Assembly: GCA_000564995.1 (NCBI GenBank)
Contig: JDFH01000006.1
Span: 62,001 to 126,000, forward strand
Origin: Atopobium sp. ICM42b
GTDB taxonomy: Bacteria; Actinomycetota; Coriobacteriia; Coriobacteriales; Atopobiaceae
Direction of reading: 5' to 3'
Length of the DNA stretch: 64,000 nucleotides
The notes under the pieces were generated by a model. It made no database searches and had not been told where the DNA came from. It saw only the letters and a list, made by a program, of their open reading frames with translations. This document shows, piece by piece, positions 61,388 through 64,000 of the stretch (positions are counted from its first letter, which is position 1; the number at the start of each line of letters is the position of its first letter). The position numbers and the translations under genes were made by a program.

Positions 61388-62251
61388 ATGGCTGATTCAG
61401 GCTTTCTTACCATTGGTAAAGTAGTCAAGAAATTACAGACTCTCTATCCTGACTTGAGTGTTTCTAAAGTCAGATATCTGCAGGATGAAGGTTTGCTTAC
61501 TCCTACCAGAACTGCTGGTGGCTATCGTCTCTATTCCCAAAAAGACGTTAAGCGACTTGAGACTATTCTGTATCTGCAGAAAAGCCGTTTTATGCCACTC
61601 TCAGTTATTAGAGAAGAGCTTGATAGGCAAGATAAAAACCCTGAAGCTGAACAACAGGTCAAAGCTCAGACTGACGAGGCAACTGGAGCTGAGGCTCAGG
61701 CTGCACCTGAAGCTCAAAGTTCTTCTCGCCAGGCTCAACCTCAGCTTGATGGAAAGCAAGTGTCTCAGGCAATTCTTGGTGCCACGCATGCTGATGCTAT
61801 TGTGGTACCTGTAGATGACCCTGAGGTAGTTCAGAAATATCACGCTATTGATCGCATCCCAGAAATTGTGGGATGCTCTGTAGGTTTTGTGCGCCAACTT
61901 TCTGAGGCGGGAGTCATTACTTTAAAGCGCTCTCCACATGGCAGAGACCTTGTAGATGGCAAAGACTTAACGCTGATTCGCCTTTGTAGTGAGCTTCGTC
62001 ACTTTGGTTTTGAGCCCAAGAACCTGCGTCAATACGTTATGGCTGCAAACCGAGAATCTAGTATGTTTGCCAAGTCACTTGTCGTATATGCTAAAAAAGG
62101 CGGGGGAGTTGAAGTTGACCACACTGACGAGACTCGTCAGCAGTTTATGGCTGCTCTGACCCGCATGTTAGGCCTCACCAATGCGGTTAGAAATGAACTT
62201 ATCACTAAATTAGTTCGTGAATCTTTTAAGGATATGCATCTAGACGAGTAA
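61388..62251 (+). CDS. MerR-family transcriptional regulator, two-domain Rv1828-like
   Basis: The 287-residue protein starts with a MerR helix-turn-helix: FLTIGKVVKKL, KVRYLQDEGLLTPTRTAGGYR. A linker (~78-125) rich in Gln, Ala and Glu follows. The second half (~140-287) contains IVGCSVGFVRQLSEAGVI and LRHFGFEPKNLRQYVMAANR, a second HTH-like and effector region. This organisation and the FHA neighbour match mycobacterial Rv1828. The target genes are unknown. TTCTCGCCA occurs in the linker (61723-61731). Confidence 0.88.
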   Translation: MADSGFLTIGKVVKKLQTLYPDLSVSKVRYLQDEGLLTPTRTAGGYRLYSQKDVKRLETILYLQKSRFMPLSVIREELDRQDKNPEAEQQVKAQTDEATGAEAQAAPEAQSSSRQAQPQLDGKQVSQAILGATHADAIVVPVDDPEVVQKYHAIDRIPEIVGCSVGFVRQLSEAGVITLKRSPHGRDLVDGKDLTLIRLCSELRHFGFEPKNLRQYVMAANRESSMFAKSLVVYAKKGGGVEVDHTDETRQQFMAALTRMLGLTNAVRNELITKLVRESFKDMHLDE

Positions 62252-62302
62252 TCTAGGTATATATAACTATTCATTGATTTTGATTTTGAATGTGAGGACA
62301 TT

Positions 62303-62836
62303 GTGTCTACGTATGATTATGAGAGTCATATCATTAGCATTCCTGATTATCCAGAGCCAGGCGTTATCTTTAAAGATGTAACTCCACTTTTTAAAGATCC
62401 TGAGTGCTTCCACGCAGTTGTTGATGACATTGCAGAGCACTTTGCTGATGCGGGAATCACCAAGGTTATTGGTGCTGAGGCTCGTGGTTTTCTTGTTGGA
62501 ACCCCTGTAGCCTACAAACTTGGTGCAGGCTTTGTTCCTGCTCGTAAGCCAGGCAAACTGCCTCGTGAGGTCTACGCACAGGCTTATGACCTGGAGTACG
62601 GTACCAGCGAGCTTCAGATTCACACCGATGCTCTTACCCCAGATGACGTGGTTCTTATTGCTGATGACCTGGTTGCTACTGGCGGCACCTGCGTTGCTTG
62701 TGCGCAACTTGCCGAGAAGGCCGGTGCAAAAGTAGCGGGCTTTGCGTTTGCACTTGAGCTTTGCTATCTGCACCCAAGGGAGATTATTGGTAAGTGCTTT
62801 GACCAAGAGGTCTACACCCTTATTAAGGTTCAATAA
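62303..62836 (+). CDS. apt: adenine phosphoribosyltransferase
   Basis: Apt salvages adenine to AMP. HIISIPDYPEPGVIFKDVTP, IGAEARGFLVGTP, PARKPGKLPREV and the PRPP-binding VLIADDLVATGGT are diagnostic in 177 residues. The start is GTG 62303. It follows the MerR gene by 51 bases. Regulation is not visible. Confidence 0.96.
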   Translation: MSTYDYESHIISIPDYPEPGVIFKDVTPLFKDPECFHAVVDDIAEHFADAGITKVIGAEARGFLVGTPVAYKLGAGFVPARKPGKLPREVYAQAYDLEYGTSELQIHTDALTPDDVVLIADDLVATGGTCVACAQLAEKAGAKVAGFAFALELCYLHPREIIGKCFDQEVYTLIKVQ

Positions 62837-63099
62837 GCTGAATCACTTACATCAGACTTACTTTAACCTGACAATGTTGGCTGACAAGACTACGTGCTTG
62901 TCGGCCATTTGTCTTATTTACATAAGCATTTTGTTAATGACAGTAAACTTGTTTGCAATACATAGAATTTCTCCATAATTGCAGGTCAAAGATAAATTTA
63001 TGCAATGATATTTGCCCGCTCCATGCTATATAACTGCACAAATAGTCTTTGAAATTTGTATGAAATGTCATTTTCGGGGTAAACTATTCAAATACTCGA
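62837..63099. other. intergenic region between apt and the Tat-exported protein gene
   Basis: This is the first part of a 405-base gap. It contains the weak terminator at 62879-62906 and AT-rich DNA; TTGCAA (62957) with CATAAT (62977) might be a promoter but the spacing is short. The rest of the gap is the structured region at 63100-63181 and the ribosome-site hairpin at 63191-63228. Confidence 0.5.
62879..62910 (+). terminator. candidate terminator after apt
   Basis: GGCTGACAAG (62879-62888) pairs with CTTGTCGGCC (62897-62906), including a T-G pair, followed by ATTTGTCTT. The T tract is poor. Confidence 0.6.
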
Positions 63100-63228
63100 T
63101 AGGGTAGCTTCCTGTTTACACGGGTTTCTCGCTAAGAAATCGGCGAGTTGACTTTGATTTTTTATCAAATGAGCTATCCTAGATGGCAAAGCAAAGCAAC
63201 ACGTTGCCCAATTGATTTCGTGCTTTGC
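63100..63228 (+). promoter_or_regulatory. structured leader RNA, multibranch fold
   Basis: An outer helix TAGGGTAGCT (63100-63109) with AGCTATCCTA (63172-63181) encloses three hairpins: CCTGT/ACGGG (63111-63115, 63120-63124), CTCGC/GCGAG (63128-63132, 63143-63147) and TTTGAT/ATCAAA (63153-63158, 63164-63169). A further hairpin GCAAAGCA/TGCTTTGC (63191-63198, 63221-63228) ends right at the GGAAGGAG site. It does not match a riboswitch consensus I can recall. Control of the downstream gene is inference. Confidence 0.5.
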
Positions 63229-63241
63229 GGAAGGAGCTTAT

Positions 63242-64000
63242 ATGTCACAGCGCCGATCTTTCACAAGACGAGACGCTCTCTTATTTGCAGGTCTTGGTGT
63301 AGCTGCTACGCTGCTTACCCCAGCCAAGCTATTCGCAGACCCACAAAGCGATCTTGAGGCCGCATCTGCCCAGCTAGACTCTCTTGGTGCAGCTCTTGCA
63401 GAGGCCATGGATAACCTTAACGAGAAAACCTATGCACTTGACGCCACCAACAACAAAATTGGTGAGGTTCAGGAGCAGATTGCAGAGACTACAGACCAGC
63501 TCAATAAGCAGCGTCTTGTCCTTTCTGCAGCAATGAAGAGTGCTTATAAGGCAGGCCCACAGGAGACTTTGGACTTCCTCCTTGGAGCATCGAGCCCAGA
63601 GGACTTTGTCAGCCGCGTCTACTATATGGACCGCACCAGCAAGCAGGAGGCTGACTCCATCAATACCGTCAAGGCTCTTGGTGACCAGCTTCAGGCTCAG
63701 CAGCTTGAGCTTCAGGCTGAGCAAGAGAACCTTCAGGCTCAGGTCGCTGAGATGAAGACCACCGCAGATGGTCTTCAGAGCCAGGTTGCAGAGGCTAAGG
63801 CTTACTATGACTCCCTTGATGCTGAGGTAAAAGCTCAGCTTGCCGCTCAGGAGGCTGCATCAGCTAACAACAACGTTGCTTATGCAATTGAGACTGTTAC
63901 TCGTGAGACTCCTTCTAACAGCTCAGAGTCTAACGATAGCTCCTCTAACGATTCCAGCTCTAGCTCTTCAAGCTCTAGTTCAAGCAGTTCGAGCAGCTCT
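63242..64000 (+). CDS. exported coiled-coil protein, 5' part (peptidoglycan hydrolase-like)
   Basis: The gene runs off the window; 253 codons are visible. A Tat-like signal (SFTRRDALLFAGLGVAATLL) with twin Arg is followed by ADPQSDLEAAS, then a long coiled coil (~45-205) with QETLDFLLGASSPEDFVSRV inside, and a Ser/Asn-rich tract after residue ~225. The coiled-coil N-domain resembles those of NlpC/P60 or M23 cell-wall hydrolases (CwlO/PcsB type), whose catalytic domain would lie after the Ser tract. That domain is not visible. GGAAGGAG precedes ATG 63242. The leader upstream is structured. Confidence 0.72.
   Translation, partial: MSQRRSFTRRDALLFAGLGVAATLLTPAKLFADPQSDLEAASAQLDSLGAALAEAMDNLNEKTYALDATNNKIGEVQEQIAETTDQLNKQRLVLSAAMKSAYKAGPQETLDFLLGASSPEDFVSRVYYMDRTSKQEADSINTVKALGDQLQAQQLELQAEQENLQAQVAEMKTTADGLQSQVAEAKAYYDSLDAEVKAQLAAQEAASANNNVAYAIETVTRETPSNSSESNDSSSNDSSSSSSSSSSSSSSSS

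Noticed and set aside
63061-63182. c-di-AMP (ydaO-type) riboswitch
   Set aside because: The conserved GGGGAACC- and CCGAAUCCGUCAGC-type segments that I remember are not present.
63920-64000. Ser-rich tract as assembly artefact
   Set aside because: Codons vary (AGC, TCT, TCC) and Ser linkers are common before catalytic domains of wall hydrolases.

Overview
The window looks like chromosome from a low-GC member of the Coriobacteriia (Actinomycetota), most likely the Atopobium/Lancefieldella group. That placement is inference. It rests on the mix of actinobacterial signs (a GarA-like FHA gene followed by a two-domain MerR gene, an xerC-rpsB-tsf-pyrH-frr-uppS-cdsA-dxr-rseP-ispG run) with moderate GC, LPXTG surface proteins, a Tat-type signal peptide, an NADH oxidase, an oleate hydratase and hybrid-cluster protein, all typical of anaerobic host-associated bacteria. 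No phage, insertion sequence or CRISPR array is visible.

Layout. 1-3.4 kb: comM-like 3' end, dprA, trmFO, xerC (DNA processing, tRNA modification, chromosome dimer resolution). 3.4-13.9 kb: a strongly conserved block for translation (rpsB, tsf, frr, proS), UMP kinase, undecaprenyl diphosphate and CDP-diacylglycerol synthesis, MEP-pathway enzymes (dxr, ispG) and an intramembrane protease. 13.9-15.9 kb: tRNA-Ala, a CAT-anticodon tRNA and tRNA-Val between small membrane proteins and a VOC-fold protein. 16-18.7 kb: two tandem LPXTG surface proteins. 18.8-32.4 kb: an ABC-F ATPase, a second site-2-type protease, scpA-scpB-rluB, a Cmk-PlsC fusion, ispH, a PDZ/radical-SAM protein, der, plsY, gpsA, rpe. 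32.4-41.9 kb: cysteine desulfurase, a coiled-coil zinc-ribbon protein, coaBC, nfo, another ABC-F ATPase and a two-subunit ABC exporter. 42-55 kb is the accessory-like part: single genes on both strands, including three methyltransferases, an MGMT-type protein, msrA, a Crp/Fnr regulator divergent from hcp, a Doc-like protein convergent with an HNH nuclease, nox, and a TetR gene before an oleate hydratase gene. 55-64 kb: HAD phosphatase, M20 peptidase, pgsA-like gene, DD-carboxypeptidase, a GcvT-like protein with RidA, the FHA/MerR pair, apt, and the 5' part of a Tat-exported coiled-coil protein.

The strongest unexplained signal is a dispersed DNA word, not a gene. GGCGAGAA (either strand) occurs 28 times by hand count, where base composition predicts about one or two. 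Twenty-one copies extend to TGGCGAGAA and five to TGGCGAGAAACCC. Copies lie on both strands, in all reading frames, and as inverted pairs forming two terminator stems. This is the pattern of DNA uptake sequences in Neisseria and Pasteurellaceae, although a Chi-like recombination site is also possible. Secondary signals are structured leaders before rpsB and the Tat-exported protein, a hairpin over the ABC-F start codon with a second copy upstream, a site-2 protease with an inserted winged-helix-like cytosolic segment, and a Doc-like/HNH gene pair.
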